Part shown: positions 5,553 to 6,114 of the stretch, in pieces
How the letters are laid out: each line of letters starts with the position of its first letter
Position numbering within the stretch: position 1 is the first letter of the stretch
Source: Tannerella sp.
GTDB lineage: Bacteria; Bacteroidota; Bacteroidia; Bacteroidales; Tannerellaceae
Reading direction: 5' to 3'
DNA: 6,114 nucleotides
Assembly: GCA_031277235.1 (NCBI GenBank)
Contig: JAITMT010000499.1
Coordinates: 1 to 6,114 of the forward strand
Translations under genes and position numbers: made by a program
The notes under the pieces: generated by a model
What the model was told of the DNA's origin: nothing
Database searches by the model: none
The model's input: the letters and a program-made list of their open reading frames with translations, nothing else

Positions 5553-5653
5553 CTACATATATTTTCACCGTTAACATGTTCCTGCAAATTATTAATAAAT
5601 ATTAAAATGCAAGAAAAATTTACGGATTTAAAATTTTCTATCAAAAAAATTTG

Positions 5654-5661
5654 TAATTTTG
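5654..5661 (+). promoter_or_regulatory. pckA -7 promoter element TAATTTTG
   Basis: An exact match to TAnnTTTG in an AT-rich stretch. It predicts RNA starting near 5668 and a leader of about 88 nt, much longer than the leaders of galE, dnaX and the septum gene. No strong -33 TTTG is visible. The leader holds two tiny reading frames (5685-5696 and 5713-5730) but no recognisable riboswitch. Confidence 0.55.
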
Positions 5662-5755
5662 CACCGCGAAAAGAGAAGATATTTATGAGTGCGTAACTTT
5701 TACAGGTTGAAAATGAAGAGAATAAAGTAATATATAACAACTTAATTAATTAAAA

Positions 5756-6114
5756 ATGGCAAATTTAGATTTAAGCAAGTATGGGATTTTAAACAGCATC
5801 CCTGTTGTTCACAACCCTTCCTATGAAGAGCTTTTCCAGGCAGAAATGAGTCCTGATAATCAGGGATTTGAAAAAGGCGTATTAACCAACACCGGCGCTG
5901 TTTCGGTTGATACCGGAAAATTCACGGGGCGTTCGCCCAAAGACCGTTTCATCGTGAAGGATGCGGTTTCAGACCAGCACATGTGGTGGGATGGAAATAT
6001 CAACAAACCGGTTTCTACCGAAGTTTGGCATGATTTGAAAGCCAACACGTTGGCTGAATTGAACAAGGCAAAAAAACTGTACGTTGTCGATACTTTCTGC
6101 GGAACAAATGAAGA
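5756..6114 (+). CDS. pckA: ATP-dependent phosphoenolpyruvate carboxykinase, N-terminal part (cut by window edge)
   Basis: 119 codons from ATG at 5756, still open at the right edge. PckA interconverts oxaloacetate plus ATP with PEP, CO2 and ADP in the cytoplasm. It serves gluconeogenesis and, in many anaerobic Bacteroidota, CO2 fixation toward succinate. The diagnostic GKFTGRSPKDRFIV lies at 54-67, with Arg59 equivalent to the substrate-binding arginine of the ATP-type enzyme. LYVVDTFCGTNE near 108-119 matches the next conserved block. The ATP-specific kinase loop and metal-binding histidine and lysine lie beyond the window, so assignment to the ATP class rests on the N-terminal pattern, which differs clearly from the GTP class. 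The start follows an AT-rich leader (TTAATTAATTAAAA) with no Shine-Dalgarno and gives MANLDLSKYGIL, a plausible N-terminus. Confidence 0.96.
   Translation, partial: MANLDLSKYGILNSIPVVHNPSYEELFQAEMSPDNQGFEKGVLTNTGAVSVDTGKFTGRSPKDRFIVKDAVSDQHMWWDGNINKPVSTEVWHDLKANTLAELNKAKKLYVVDTFCGTNE

Noticed and set aside
5685..5730. Tiny frames in the pckA leader (codons for MSA at 5685-5696 and MKRIK at 5713-5730) as a leader-peptide attenuator
   Set aside because: They are too short, contain no regulatory codon runs, and no alternative terminator hairpin is seen; such frames are expected by chance.
5324..5740. A 138-codon minus-strand frame across the dnaX end and the pckA leader
   Set aside because: It overlaps the dnaX C-terminus and then AT-rich promoter DNA, with no coherent protein features.

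Overview
The window reads as ordinary chromosome from a member of the Bacteroidota, most likely the order Bacteroidales. The evidence is four good -7 promoter elements of the Bacteroidota type (TAnnTTTG), leaders without Shine-Dalgarno sites, a DUF4369-thioredoxin lipoprotein (a family typical of the phylum), and a DnaX with a short lineage-type C-terminus. No RNA gene, CRISPR array, intact insertion sequence or phage gene is visible.

Layout. Positions 1-1754, minus strand: a thioredoxin-fold lipoprotein gene followed 6 bp later by the 5' part of yifB (comM-like AAA ATPase), which runs off the left edge. Positions 1755-2036: an AT-rich divergent intergenic region holding a 45-bp palindrome flanked by 9-bp direct repeats, then the galE promoter. 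Positions 2037-3065, plus: galE (UDP-glucose 4-epimerase), whose 3' end overlaps by 18 bp the 3' end of a convergent gene. Positions 3048-3745, minus: a two-gene unit, first an FtsB/DivIC-type septum protein, then a four-helix membrane protein of unknown function, separated by 86 bp of short repeats. Positions 3746-3808: a compact divergent promoter region. Positions 3809-5506, plus: dnaX (clamp-loader tau/gamma subunit), with a run of 11 A exactly at the end of the clamp-loader core. Positions 5507-5755: two small hairpins and the pckA promoter and leader. Positions 5756-6114, plus: the 5' part of pckA (ATP-dependent PEP carboxykinase), cut by the right edge.

How the parts fit. These are mainly housekeeping genes: replication (dnaX), division (the FtsB/DivIC-like gene), nucleotide-sugar supply for the envelope (galE), gluconeogenesis or PEP/oxaloacetate exchange (pckA), envelope redox or lipoprotein function, and DNA uptake or processing (yifB). 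The closest regulatory link visible is between dnaX and the septum gene, whose -7 elements lie back to back 13 bp apart.

I do not see a new multi-gene system. The observations most worth following are the A11 slippage site in dnaX, where either alternative frame stops almost at once and would give a gamma-type protein, and the 45-bp palindrome with a 9-bp target-site-like duplication, which shares a 9-base arm and a wobble position with a second hairpin downstream of dnaX.
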